NCBI RefSeq assembly: GCF_000733925.1
Contig: NZ_JPOO01000003.1
Coordinates: 1,364,001 to 1,428,000, forward strand
Source of the DNA: Arenibacter algicola
Lineage (GTDB): Bacteria > Bacteroidota > Bacteroidia > Flavobacteriales > Flavobacteriaceae
Direction of reading: 5' to 3'
DNA length: 64,000 nt
Shown here: positions 16,327 through 25,519 of the stretch, in pieces
Numbering within the stretch: position 1 is the stretch's first letter
Layout of the letters: each line of letters begins with the position of its first letter
The notes under the pieces: generated by a model
What the model saw: the letters and a program-made list of their open reading frames with translations, nothing else
What the model was told of the DNA's origin: nothing
The model's database searches: none
Made by a program: the position numbers and the translations under genes

Positions 16327-17088
16327 CTATCGGATGAACACTGGTTGATTTTCCTTTAGGGTATGTTCCTTACTGTATAGATAGCCATCCCCGTTAAACC
16401 CCTTAACATCCTCTAAGGTTTTGGCGTCCGTATCCAAAATATAACGCACCATAGTTCCCCTAGCTTTTTTGGCGAAAAAACTTATAATCTTTAAATTATC
16501 ATTCTTCCAGTCCTTGAATATTGGAGTAATTACAGGTACTTTAAGCTGCTTTTCGTCTACGGCATTAAAATATTCATTGCTTGCCAGATTAAGAAAAAGT
16601 TCCTTGTCCTGCAATTCCGAATTTAGATAATCGGTAATCTGCTTTTTCCAAAATTCGTATAAATTCTTTTTGCGTCCTATCTTTAATTGTGTCCCCATTT
16701 CCAAGCGATAGGGCTGCATTAGATCCAAAGGCTTTAAAACACCGTACAAGCCGGACAATATTCTTAGTTTCTCCTGAAGGCTTTCCAATTTATCCGCTGC
16801 AAGGGTATAGGCATCCAGACCCTGGTAAACATCACCGTTAAAAGCATAAATCGCCGGCCTGGCATTTTCCGCTGTAAAGGGAACCGAGAACTGCTGGTTC
16901 CTTTCCCAATTCAATTCTGCAAGATTGGCCGAAATGCCCATTAATTCGGATAAGGCCTTGGGCTTTTTCTTGGCCAGAACCTTGTTCAGCTGTTCGGCCT
17001 CCTTTAAAAAATAGGGTTGCGAGAATTCCTTGGTGGGCAATTTACTTTCAAAATCCAAAGATTTTGCAGGTGATATTACTATTTTCAT
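16327..17088 (-). CDS. yaaA: Peroxide stress protein YaaA (UPF0246)
   Basis: 253 residues, normal length. YaaA is a cytoplasmic DNA-binding protein that limits free iron and oxidative damage after peroxide stress in E. coli. Family marks: MKIVISPAKSLDF at the start, PAIYAFNGDVYQGLDA, LSGLYGVLKPLDLMQPYRLEMGT, and FFAKKARGTMVRY. A TAnnTTTG-like box (TATTTTTG) reads toward the gene at 17126-17119, but no matching upstream box was found. Confidence 0.93.
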   Translation of the reverse strand: MKIVISPAKSLDFESKLPTKEFSQPYFLKEAEQLNKVLAKKKPKALSELMGISANLAELNWERNQQFSVPFTAENARPAIYAFNGDVYQGLDAYTLAADKLESLQEKLRILSGLYGVLKPLDLMQPYRLEMGTQLKIGRKKNLYEFWKKQITDYLNSELQDKELFLNLASNEYFNAVDEKQLKVPVITPIFKDWKNDNLKIISFFAKKARGTMVRYILDTDAKTLEDVKGFNGDGYLYSKEHTLKENQPVFIR

Positions 17089-17190
17089 ACTTGTTGGGAT
17101 CTTTTTAAAGAATTAGACCAAAAATAATGGCTGAACATTAAATTACCTAAGCCTTTAAAATCTTGTTATCAATATCGGTATAAACGAAAC

Positions 17191-18222
17191 CTATTCTGCT
17201 TGACTATGCTTGGCGTATTGCTTCCATTTTTCAATGCAATTGGCCATGTCCTCTGGAACCTCGGAGTCGAACCTCATAAATTCACCTGAAACGGGATGTA
17301 CAAACCCCAAGGTCTTTGCATGCAGAGCCTGTCTAGGTAAAATTTTAAAGGCGTTATCTACAAATTGCTTATATTTTGTAAAAGTGGTCCCCTTTAAAAC
17401 TTTTTCCCCACCATACCGCTCATCGTTGAACAAGGTATGGCCAATATGCCTTAAATGAACCCTTATCTGATGCGTTCTACCCGTTTCCAGGGTACAGGAA
17501 AGTAGTGTTACATATCCAAAGCGTTCAAGAACCTTGTAGTGGGTAACCGCTTCCTTGCCTTGCTCCCCGTCCGGAAAAACATGCATCTGCAATCTGTTTT
17601 TAGGATTGCGGCCAATGTGCCCCTCAATGGTTCCCTCCTCTTCTTCCACATTGCCCCAGACCAATGCTATATATTCGCGTTCGCTGGACTTTTCAAAAAA
17701 CTGCTTGGCCAGATGCGTCATTGCAGCTTCCGTTTTTGCCACTACCAAGAGGCCCGAGGTATCCTTATCAATTCTATGTACCAGTCCCGGACGTTCATCA
17801 CTGTTCTTAGGCAAATTGTCAAAATGATAGATCAGGGCGTTGATCAAGGTACCTGAATAATTTCCATGCCCGGGATGGACCACCATCCCGGCTGGTTTGT
17901 TCACGACCAAAAGAACATCATCCTCATAGACAATATCCAAAGGTATATTCTCTGGTGTAAGTAAATTTTCATGGGGTGGATGCGCAAACATGACCCGGAT
18001 ATGGTCACCTGCCTTTACCTTGTAATTTTGTTTTACCGCTGCCCCGTTTACCCAGACATTTCCATCCCTGGCGGCCTGCTGGATTTTATTTCGTGTTGCG
18101 TTTTCAATGAAATTCATTAAAAACTTATCTATCCTTAAAGGATCCTGACCTTTGGAAGCCTTAAAACTATGATGCTCAAAAAGTTCCTCCTCATTTAATT
18201 CAAAATCATCCTGTACTTCCAT
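17191..18222 (-). CDS. rluD: Ribosomal large-subunit pseudouridine synthase, RluD type
   Basis: 343 residues. Order: an N-terminal S4 RNA-binding domain (DPLRIDKFLMNFIENATR, about 24-90) and the RluA-type catalytic domain with HRIDKDTSGLLVVAK near residue 147 (catalytic Asp), then RTHQIRVHLRHIGH. It should convert uridines of 23S rRNA helix 69 to pseudouridine. Which of RluA/C/D it truly matches needs a tree. It starts 2 bases after the PASTA gene stop, so the two are one transcription unit. Confidence 0.9.
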   Translation of the reverse strand: MEVQDDFELNEEELFEHHSFKASKGQDPLRIDKFLMNFIENATRNKIQQAARDGNVWVNGAAVKQNYKVKAGDHIRVMFAHPPHENLLTPENIPLDIVYEDDVLLVVNKPAGMVVHPGHGNYSGTLINALIYHFDNLPKNSDERPGLVHRIDKDTSGLLVVAKTEAAMTHLAKQFFEKSSEREYIALVWGNVEEEEGTIEGHIGRNPKNRLQMHVFPDGEQGKEAVTHYKVLERFGYVTLLSCTLETGRTHQIRVHLRHIGHTLFNDERYGGEKVLKGTTFTKYKQFVDNAFKILPRQALHAKTLGFVHPVSGEFMRFDSEVPEDMANCIEKWKQYAKHSQAE

Positions 18223-18224
18223 AA

Positions 18225-18812
18225 TTATTCGGACTCTGCCTTTACTTCTGCTCTTGAGGTAATATTACCGTTGCCGCATATCAACTCTATCTTTGAGGTT
18301 TTTGGCAGCTTGTCACCTGGGACAATATATTTTCCTTTATACTTAATATTGTAGACCATATCCTTTCCCAATTCGTCCACATAGGTAACCCTTTCTACCT
18401 CCAAGCCCACTGCCTTTAGCATAGAGCTCGCATTTCTTTGGGTAACTTGGATAATATTGGGTATGGTGACTTTTTTATATCCGGATGGATTAACGGTAAT
18501 GTAAATTTTCCTGTTCTCCTTAACCTTGCTACCGGCCCGCGGAGTTTGGTCTATAATGGAAAACCGAGGATATGTTGGATTGTAGTTGGCGGAATCCAAC
18601 ACTTCATATCTAAGCTGTGATTGATCAATAATCGACCTCATTTCCGTCACCGACAATTTTGATAGATCGGGAACCTCCACAAACTTACCGTGATTGGTAG
18701 TGGCCTTTAAATACTGCATTGCACCAACTACCAACAAAACAGAAACCACTAATGCCAGCACCAACTGAATCAAAAAAGATTTACTCGTTAAAAAATTAAA
18801 AAAATTTCGCAT
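18225..18812 (-). CDS. Membrane-anchored PASTA-domain protein
   Basis: 195 residues: short cytoplasmic start, one transmembrane helix (about 15-33, LIQLVLALVVSVLLVVGAMQ), then two to three PASTA repeats (KFVEVPDLSKLSVTEM, YKKVTIPNIIQVTQRNA) facing the periplasm. PASTA domains bind peptidoglycan or beta-lactams and usually form the outer half of Ser/Thr kinases or PBPs; here there is no catalytic part. The gene is divergent from ddl (D-Ala-D-Ala ligase) and cotranscribed with rluD, a layout conserved in many Flavobacteriia. A cell-wall sensing or binding role is an inference. Confidence 0.85.
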   Translation of the reverse strand: MRNFFNFLTSKSFLIQLVLALVVSVLLVVGAMQYLKATTNHGKFVEVPDLSKLSVTEMRSIIDQSQLRYEVLDSANYNPTYPRFSIIDQTPRAGSKVKENRKIYITVNPSGYKKVTIPNIIQVTQRNASSMLKAVGLEVERVTYVDELGKDMVYNIKYKGKYIVPGDKLPKTSKIELICGNGNITSRAEVKAESE

Positions 18813-18831
18813 AGTACATTTTCTTGTGCCA

Positions 18832-18839
18832 CAAAGATA
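18832..18839 (-). promoter_or_regulatory. -7 promoter box for PASTA/rluD operon
   Basis: TATCTTTG on the minus strand matches TAnnTTTG and lies 20 bases before the PASTA start codon. No good upstream TTTG was found. Confidence 0.45.
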
Positions 18840-19009
18840 GAAAACCGGACGCTTTTTCTTTACTTTGAATGCATGTTATTTGATTATTGCTTTTAGCTGT
18901 CAGATAGCTTTAAAATAAGCCTGATTAATTATGGCTATTTTACAGCTCAATTGCAGGCAATAACTCTTATTACTTGGTATTGGCATTTTAAAAAAATTAT
19001 TTCTATCGA

Positions 19010-19993
19010 ATGAAAAAAAATATTGCGATTATAATGGGCGGCTACTCCAGCGAGTACAAGATTTCCTTAATTAGTGGAGGTGTAGTATGCGATTATTTGG
19101 ACAAGGAAAAATTCAACGCCTACAGAATACATATTTTCAAGAACAAATGGGTCTATGTTGACGCTGATCAAAAGGAATACCCTGTGAACAGGCATGATTT
19201 TACCGTTAACCTAGCCGCCGAAACTATAAAATTCGATTGCGTATTCAATGCAATTCACGGTTCACCCGGGGAGGATGGACTAATGCAGGCCTATTTTGAA
19301 CTGATCGGGATCCCGCAAACTGCCTGCGATTACTACCAAGCCTCTTTGACGTTCAACAAACGTGACCTGCTGAGTGTTCTGAAGCCATATGGCATAAAAT
19401 CGGCACCTTCATATTATATTAATTTGGGGGACCCAATTGACGAAGATGGGATAATAGCAAAAGTAGGATTGCCCTGTTTTGTAAAGGCCAATAAGGCCGG
19501 AAGCAGTTTTGGCATTTCCAAAGTCTACAAAAAGGAAGAATTACCCAAGGCCATTGAAAATGCCTTTAAGGAGGACAATGAAATACTTATAGAATCTTTT
19601 TTAAACGGAACCGAGGTTTCGGTAGGGGTTATCAAATACAAAGGAGAGACCAAGGTGTTGCCGATTACTGAAATTGTATCGGAAAACGATTTTTTTGATT
19701 ATGAGGCCAAATACGAAGGTAAATCCCAAGAAATAACACCGGCAAGAATAACTAAGGAACAGGAACGAAAAGTGAACCAAATAGCACAAAAAGCCTATGA
19801 AGTGTTAAAAATGAAGGGTTTTTCAAGAAGTGAATTCATTTTTGTAAATGATGAACCTTTTATGCTGGAAATGAATACTACACCTGGCCTTACTACAGAA
19901 AGTATTTTGCCCCAGCAAGCAAAAATAGCTGGTATTTCCCTTTCTGAACTATTTGAAAGTGCCATTTGGGAAGCTTTGGAAGAAAAGAATTAA
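19010..19993 (+). CDS. ddl: D-alanine--D-alanine ligase
   Basis: 327 residues of ATP-grasp ligase making D-Ala-D-Ala for peptidoglycan. IAIIMGGYSSEYKISLISG is the N-terminal motif (an HS-less variant of GG.S.E..VS), HGSPGEDGLMQAYFE the second, LPCFVKANKAGSSFGISKV the ATP site, and EMNTTPGLTTESILPQQA the C-terminal metal and substrate loop. It is divergent from the PASTA gene, and coaD follows after 103 bases. Confidence 0.94.
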   Translation: MKKNIAIIMGGYSSEYKISLISGGVVCDYLDKEKFNAYRIHIFKNKWVYVDADQKEYPVNRHDFTVNLAAETIKFDCVFNAIHGSPGEDGLMQAYFELIGIPQTACDYYQASLTFNKRDLLSVLKPYGIKSAPSYYINLGDPIDEDGIIAKVGLPCFVKANKAGSSFGISKVYKKEELPKAIENAFKEDNEILIESFLNGTEVSVGVIKYKGETKVLPITEIVSENDFFDYEAKYEGKSQEITPARITKEQERKVNQIAQKAYEVLKMKGFSRSEFIFVNDEPFMLEMNTTPGLTTESILPQQAKIAGISLSELFESAIWEALEEKN

Positions 19994-20003
19994 TTTTAAT
20001 ACC

Positions 20004-20035
20004 ATACCCGCTTACCATATAATGGGTATTTTAGT
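20004..20035 (+). terminator. Possible weak terminator after ddl
   Basis: ATACCC (20004-20009) and GGGTAT (20024-20029) form a 6-bp stem with a 14-base loop, followed by TTTAGTT. The short T stretch makes it doubtful. Confidence 0.3.
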
Positions 20036-20096
20036 TAACTATTAGTTTCCGGCTACTTGTTAAGCCTATGGAGATTGACAACTTTAATTTTGAAAA

Positions 20097-20558
20097 ATGA
20101 AGAAAAGACGTGCTATTTTTCCAGGTTCTTTTGACCCTTTAACCTTAGGCCATTATGATATTATTAAAAGGGGAATAACCCTTTTTGATGAACTAATCAT
20201 TGCCATAGGGGTAAATACCGATAAAAAATACATGTTCACTCTCGAGGAGCGCAAAAGATTTATTTCCGATGCATTTAAGGATGAACCACAAATAACCGTT
20301 TTAACCTATCAGGGACTAACGGTTGACTTTTGCAAAAAAGTTAATGCAGGCTTTATACTAAGAGGCCTTAGAAATCCAGGGGATTTTGAATTTGAAAAGG
20401 CAATAGCCCATACCAACCGTAAGCTTTCCGAAATAGAAACCGTTTTCCTGCTGACCTCTTCCGGCAAATCCTACATTAGTTCCTCCATTGTTAGGGATGT
20501 CATTAGAAACGGAGGTGACTACTCCGGCTTGGTACCTGATTCGGTTAGGACTAAATAA
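20097..20558 (+). CDS. coaD: Phosphopantetheine adenylyltransferase
   Basis: 153 residues, normal length. It adenylates 4'-phosphopantetheine in coenzyme A synthesis. The nucleotidyltransferase motif GSFDPLTLGH (residues 10-19) and the C-terminal ISSSIVRD motif are intact, and RGLRNPGDFEFE is typical. A TAATTTTG box at 20085-20092 ends only four bases before the ATG; if real, the transcript would be leaderless. Confidence 0.95.
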   Translation: MKKRRAIFPGSFDPLTLGHYDIIKRGITLFDELIIAIGVNTDKKYMFTLEERKRFISDAFKDEPQITVLTYQGLTVDFCKKVNAGFILRGLRNPGDFEFEKAIAHTNRKLSEIETVFLLTSSGKSYISSSIVRDVIRNGGDYSGLVPDSVRTK

Positions 20559-20776
20559 AATAAACCCTTGCCATTATCCTCCAAGAAACCAAGGGCAAAT
20601 ATGGCAAAATCATATAATTTCCTCTGTCAGAGGACTAGATATTTATGGTTTCTACAGTCTTAAATACAATCAAAAATGACTTGAAATTTCTTCATATTAC
20701 CGTTACACAACTAATTTTGTCCAATTCACAACAATCTATTCGCTGTATTAAATAATCGGACTACTATTGTAGGAAA

Positions 20777-22636
20777 ATGCGACAGATGATTATGAATACC
20801 CCCATCGTAACAAACCAATTCCTGATAAAACAGTTGCCAAAATCAACTGCCTTTATCAATAAGGAATTTAAGGTTGTACTCGCGTCGGATAAGTGGGCCG
20901 AAGATTTTGGTTTCCAAGGCAAGGACTATATAGGAAAAACTATTTATGAACTGTTCGGTAATGCTAGCACGAAATGGTCCAACAATTTGTTGGCATGTTT
21001 TGATGGGAAATTTCCAGAGTCGGAAATCGAGACCTATCAGGATAATGGCAATAAAGAAAAGTGGTTCGAATGGACAAATACACCTTGGTATGATGAACAG
21101 GAAAACATTATTGGGGCAATTGTACAGACTGAAGATGTTACGGATAGAATAAAAAACGAATTAAGAATAGAGAAACTGGAATTCCTACAAAAGGAAACCG
21201 GGGAGCATGGTAAAATAGGTAATTGGGAATACCAAAAATCAAAAGATAGGTTTACATGCTGTGAAATGATAAGACGCATTTTCGAGGTCGATAATGATTT
21301 TGAAATCAATATAGACAACTCTGTAAATTTCTATAAGACCGGTTACAGCAGAAACACCATATCTATGGCAATTTATTCTGCGAACCAGAAAAAAACTCCT
21401 TGGAACGAAAAATTGCAGATCATTACCGCCAAGGGCAATGAAAAGTGGGTGAATGTTTCCGGAAAGCCATTATATAAAAACGGCGAATACGAGGGACTCA
21501 TTGGGATTGTCCAGGACATTACGGATTTTGTTCAGAAAGAACAAAAGACCAAAGACAATGAACATTTATTAAAAACACTTATAAACAACCTACCCTTACA
21601 GATTTATATAAAGGACACCCAATCCAAAAAATTGCTGGCAAATAAATCCGAACTGCAATTTCTTGGAATTGAAAATGAGTGCGATATTATTGGTAAGGAT
21701 GATTTTGACCTGTACGACAGGGCAACGGCCCAAAAATTCAGGGAAGAGGACATTGAAGTGATGATTTCACAAATTCCCATGTTGAACAAGGAATTGACCC
21801 GAACCAACCCCGATGGCACCGTTATTACCTTTCTAACTTCCAAAATTCCATTAATTGGAGAAAATGGAGAAGTAACCGGACTTGTAGGAATCAGCATGGA
21901 CATTTCTGAACAAAAGCAAAAACAGAAAGAACTTAAAAGCCTAATATCCGTAACCTCCTCACAAAATAAGAAACTAATTAATTTTGCACATATTGTATCG
22001 CACAATTTAAGGTCCCATTCTGCCAATTTTGCCATGCTATTGGATTTCTTGGGCCACGAGGAAGATGAAATGGAAAGACATAAAATTATGGAGATGCTAA
22101 CGGACTCTTCCAAACACCTTATGGAAACACTTCATAATTTAAATGATATTGTCGCCATTAATACCGAGTCTAACATAATAAAGAAAGAAGTAAACTTCAA
22201 TAAAAAATTAAACGCTGTACTTAAACAGGTTAACACACAACTTAACAAGGCCAAAGCCACTGTAATAAGCGAGGTATCGGATGATGTTAATATAAACGTA
22301 GTACCCGCTTACCTGAAGAATATTTTGATAAATATCATAACCAATGCCCTGAAATATAAAAAACCAGATGTTGACCCCATAATAAAGTTAAGCGTTAATT
22401 ATGTTCAAAATTACACAGTTATAAGTATTGAAGACAACGGTATTGGGTTGGATCTAAAAAAATACGGGTCCAAGTTATTTGGAATGTACAAAACCTTCCA
22501 TGGCAATTCGGACGCAAAAGGTCTTGGACTGTACATTACCAAAAATCAAATTGAAGCTATGCACGGTAAAATAAGCGCTACGAGCCAAGTAGGTATTGGA
22601 AGCACTTTTAATTTATATTTTAATGACAAAAATTAA
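20777..22636 (+). CDS. PAS-domain sensor histidine kinase (atypical H-box)
   Basis: 619 residues, no membrane segments, so cytoplasmic. Three PAS/PAC units in order (about 10-125, 140-255, 265-385), the second and third ending VGIVQDITD and VGISMDISE. The dimerisation helix carries HIVSHNLRSHSANFAMLLDF near residue 410, the HNLR form common in Bacteroidota, with a His where most have Pro after Ser. The ATPase has NALKYKKPD (N box), EDNGIGLDL (G1) and AKGLGLYITK (G2). The following response regulator overlaps its end by 14 bases, so the two form a phosphorelay pair. Starts at 20777, 20786 or 20792 are all possible. Confidence 0.9.
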   Translation: MRQMIMNTPIVTNQFLIKQLPKSTAFINKEFKVVLASDKWAEDFGFQGKDYIGKTIYELFGNASTKWSNNLLACFDGKFPESEIETYQDNGNKEKWFEWTNTPWYDEQENIIGAIVQTEDVTDRIKNELRIEKLEFLQKETGEHGKIGNWEYQKSKDRFTCCEMIRRIFEVDNDFEINIDNSVNFYKTGYSRNTISMAIYSANQKKTPWNEKLQIITAKGNEKWVNVSGKPLYKNGEYEGLIGIVQDITDFVQKEQKTKDNEHLLKTLINNLPLQIYIKDTQSKKLLANKSELQFLGIENECDIIGKDDFDLYDRATAQKFREEDIEVMISQIPMLNKELTRTNPDGTVITFLTSKIPLIGENGEVTGLVGISMDISEQKQKQKELKSLISVTSSQNKKLINFAHIVSHNLRSHSANFAMLLDFLGHEEDEMERHKIMEMLTDSSKHLMETLHNLNDIVAINTESNIIKKEVNFNKKLNAVLKQVNTQLNKAKATVISEVSDDVNINVVPAYLKNILINIITNALKYKKPDVDPIIKLSVNYVQNYTVISIEDNGIGLDLKKYGSKLFGMYKTFHGNSDAKGLGLYITKNQIEAMHGKISATSQVGIGSTFNLYFNDKN

Positions 22637-23033
22637 TTCAATATTCATTGTCGATGATGACACCATAACGATCTACGGAATTAAAAAAATATTAACTTCT
22701 GTTGCCACCTGCGAGGAGATTTTTGAATTCAAAAATGGACAAATGGCAATTGATCGTATAAAGAAAATGATTATCGAAAAATCGGAACTACCCGATTTAA
22801 TTTTTTTGGACATCAACATGCCAATAATGGATGGCTGGGAATTTTTGGAAGAGTTCATAAAATTACCCGTAAACAAAAAGGTCAACATTAATATTGTTAC
22901 CTCTTCCATTGACCAATTTGACATGGACAAGGCCGAAAATTTCATGTCATTGACACACCACACCATTATTTATAATAGCAAACCTATTAGAAGGGCGGAC
23001 ATAGAAAAAATTACCGCAGCCATTGCCGTTTAA
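22623..23033 (+). CDS. Single-domain response regulator (CheY-like)
   Basis: 136 residues from the ATG at 22623, chosen over an upstream TTG because IFIVDDDTITIYGIKK is the normal receiver start. It is only a receiver domain: acidic pocket DDD near residues 10-12, phospho-acceptor Asp in LIFLDINMPIMDGWEFL near 60, Thr/Ser at IVTSSIDQFD and Lys in YNSKPI near 118. No output domain, so it signals by protein contact or as a phosphate relay. Translation is coupled to the upstream kinase by overlap. Confidence 0.9.
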   Translation: MTKINSIFIVDDDTITIYGIKKILTSVATCEEIFEFKNGQMAIDRIKKMIIEKSELPDLIFLDINMPIMDGWEFLEEFIKLPVNKKVNINIVTSSIDQFDMDKAENFMSLTHHTIIYNSKPIRRADIEKITAAIAV

Positions 23034-23174
23034 TACCCAAGTTTTAGCTAACTTTGAATTCTTGAAGATTATTTTGGACCTCTTTTGATAAAGAGCATTA
23101 TCCATTAATTACCTAGTTTTTCAATTGACCTTCAAAGTCTTTTTTTTTGAGTTTTAAACAAATTATAACGTAGC

Positions 23175-24920
23175 ATGAAACTTCTGGTAAGACTATTTTT
23201 ACTGCTTTGTCTTATTTCTTGCGAGACCAAAAAAGAAAGAAAAATTGAAAACATTAAAACTGTTTTTGAGCGCAGTAACGGAGAGGAAACCGCCACGTAC
23301 CTGCAAATCATAGACTTCTATATTCAACTCGCCAAGGAGTTTCCCGAAATAAACATACAGATCATTGGCAATACTGATAGTGGCAACCCCTTACATGTTG
23401 TAACTTACAACCCAGACGCCGATTTTAATTTTCAAAAAATAGGCCGTGATAAGAGTATCCTATTTATAAATAATGGCATACATCCGGGAGAAAGCGATGG
23501 TATAGATGCAACAATGCTATTATTTAGGGATTTGGCACTAAAAAATATGGAAGCCCCCGAAAATACAGTGGTGGTCACCATTCCGGTCTACAATGTTGGT
23601 GGTGCCTTAAATAGAAATTCTACTTCTAGGGTAAATCAAAATGGCCCAAAATCCTATGGTTTTAGGGGCAATGCAAAAAATTACGACCTTAATCGCGATT
23701 TTATAAAAGTAGATTCAAAAAACGCACACACTTTTGCCAAAATTTTTCACTTAATAAAACCGGATATCTTTATTGACAACCATGTGAGTAATGGGGCCGA
23801 CTATCAATATACCCTTACCCACCTATTTACGCAGCACAATAAACTGGGAGGGGAATTGGGCAGCTACCTTCAGGAAGAGATGGTTCCTGCACTTGAAAAT
23901 TCGCTTAAGGAATCGGATTGGGACATTACGCCCTATGTAAATGTTTTTAACCAAGTACCCGAAAAAGGTTTTTCCCAATTTATGGATTATCCCAGATATT
24001 CTACAGGCTATACCACTCTTTGGAACACCTTGGGCCTTATGGTAGAAACCCATATGCTTAAACCATATAAACAAAGGGTAGAGGGCGTCTATGCGTTAAT
24101 GACTAAAATCTTGGAAATTTCTGAGAAGGATTACAAGAAAATTAAAAATTTAAGGGAGAATGCTTTTGAGGTATACCTAGAGAAACAAAACTACCCCTTG
24201 CAATGGGCCATCGATACCACCAAAAGTACCACCCTGGAATTCAAGGGTTATGAAGCCGATGAATTTAACAGCGAAATAACTGGTTTCCCAAGGTTAAAAT
24301 ATGACAGAAATAGACCTTTTGTAAAAGAAGTTGAGTATCAAAACTTCTATAAACCTGTTCACGAGGTGGAAATTCCAAAGGCATATATTATAAAGAAAGG
24401 ATGGGACAAAATAATAGATTTACTATCGGTAAACCAAATAAGCTTTAAGACCTTAAAGGAAGATACCTCCATAGCGGTTGAGTCATATAAAATAGATAGC
24501 TACAGTACTGCTGAAAATTCATTTGAAGGGCACTACCCACATTACAACACCAAAGTGCTTCGCAGCAATCAAAAAGTTAATTTTACGGCTGGGGACATCT
24601 TGGTCCCAACCAATCAGAAAGGTTTGCGCTATTTGTTGGAGACCTTGGAACCAGAGGCCACGGACTCTTTCTTTAATTGGAATTTCTTTGATGCAATTTT
24701 ACAACAAAAGGAAGGTTTTTCCCCTTATGTTTTCGAAGACCTTGCCTTGGAGATCCTTAAAGAGAACCAAGAAATGAAAAACCAATTCAATTTAAAAAAG
24801 GAAACAGACAGTACTTTTGCCGGCGACTGGTACGCCCAACTGGATTGGATCTACAAAAAGTCCAAATACTATGAAGAGGAACATATGCAATATCCAGTTT
24901 ATAGAATTTTAAAAGAATAA
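23175..24920 (+). CDS. M14-family zinc carboxypeptidase, lipoprotein
   Basis: 581 residues with a lipoprotein signal (lipobox LISC, Cys near 16), then an M14 carboxypeptidase domain. Zinc ligands: HPGESDG (His and Glu near 98-101) and the His of IDNHVSNGADYQY near 200. NYDLNRDFIK carries the substrate Arg region. Family members trim peptides or murein peptides; the C-terminal 250 residues are a beta-rich extra domain. It is probably periplasmic or on the outer membrane. Its stop lies 4 bases from the convergent NUDIX gene. Confidence 0.85.
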   Translation: MKLLVRLFLLLCLISCETKKERKIENIKTVFERSNGEETATYLQIIDFYIQLAKEFPEINIQIIGNTDSGNPLHVVTYNPDADFNFQKIGRDKSILFINNGIHPGESDGIDATMLLFRDLALKNMEAPENTVVVTIPVYNVGGALNRNSTSRVNQNGPKSYGFRGNAKNYDLNRDFIKVDSKNAHTFAKIFHLIKPDIFIDNHVSNGADYQYTLTHLFTQHNKLGGELGSYLQEEMVPALENSLKESDWDITPYVNVFNQVPEKGFSQFMDYPRYSTGYTTLWNTLGLMVETHMLKPYKQRVEGVYALMTKILEISEKDYKKIKNLRENAFEVYLEKQNYPLQWAIDTTKSTTLEFKGYEADEFNSEITGFPRLKYDRNRPFVKEVEYQNFYKPVHEVEIPKAYIIKKGWDKIIDLLSVNQISFKTLKEDTSIAVESYKIDSYSTAENSFEGHYPHYNTKVLRSNQKVNFTAGDILVPTNQKGLRYLLETLEPEATDSFFNWNFFDAILQQKEGFSPYVFEDLALEILKENQEMKNQFNLKKETDSTFAGDWYAQLDWIYKKSKYYEEEHMQYPVYRILKE

Positions 24921-24924
24921 TCCT

Positions 24925-25512
24925 TTAATCTTCAAACAGAATTCTAATATTGGCATAAGAATTATCCAAGGCTTTTTTTATTTTATCGGGGCCTTTCCAT
25001 TTTACCTTTACAATTCCCTCAGAGGCTTCGCCCACTAAATTTCCTTTGTAATTGGTCTTCATGGCAAACCAATGTACCTCCTTTAATTTATAATTCCCAT
25101 TCCTCTTAAAAAGGTGATAGGTTGTCCTTAGAAAATTCTCAATTTTCAACCCCTTTACCCCTGTCTCCTCTTCCACTTCGCGCAATGCACATTCCTCAAT
25201 GGTCTCTCCTTTGTCCAATTTCCCTTTTGGAAGGTCCCATTTATCGTTACGGTAAATAAAAAGTACTTTCCCCTCCTTGTTGGTTACCACTCCGCCGGCA
25301 GCCACGACCAAAGGTATTTTTTTAGAAAATTTCTTTAATATTTCCTCATTGTTGGGGTGATAAATAAAAGCTTCATTAAGTTTTTTGCTGGCCAAGGAGT
25401 CTATTGCCTCATTAATAGCGGACCCGTTCAACAAAAAATATTTATTATTTGCCGTATCTGATAATTTATTTGTTAAAATCAGAGGTGACTCATTAACAAA
25501 AACTTTATACAT
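24925..25512 (-). CDS. NUDIX hydrolase
   Basis: 195 residues from the ATG at 25512 (MYKVFVNESPLILTN); another ATG at 25521 would add three residues. The NUDIX box is complete: GKLDKGETIEECALREVEEETGV, written here in two parts as GKLDKGETIEECA and LREVEEETGV. The N-terminal 65 residues form an extra domain seen in Bacteroidota NUDIX proteins. Substrate, a nucleoside diphosphate linked to X, cannot be told. It is divergent from pyrE with start codons touching. Confidence 0.88.
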   Translation of the reverse strand: MYKVFVNESPLILTNKLSDTANNKYFLLNGSAINEAIDSLASKKLNEAFIYHPNNEEILKKFSKKIPLVVAAGGVVTNKEGKVLFIYRNDKWDLPKGKLDKGETIEECALREVEEETGVKGLKIENFLRTTYHLFKRNGNYKLKEVHWFAMKTNYKGNLVGEASEGIVKVKWKGPDKIKKALDNSYANIRILFED

Positions 25513-25519
25513 TTGCGTC

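Noticed and set aside
25385..25519. N-terminal extension of PyrE
   Set aside because: The longer frame begins at a TTG within the NUDIX gene and the added residues match no PyrE; the ATG at 25520 fits.
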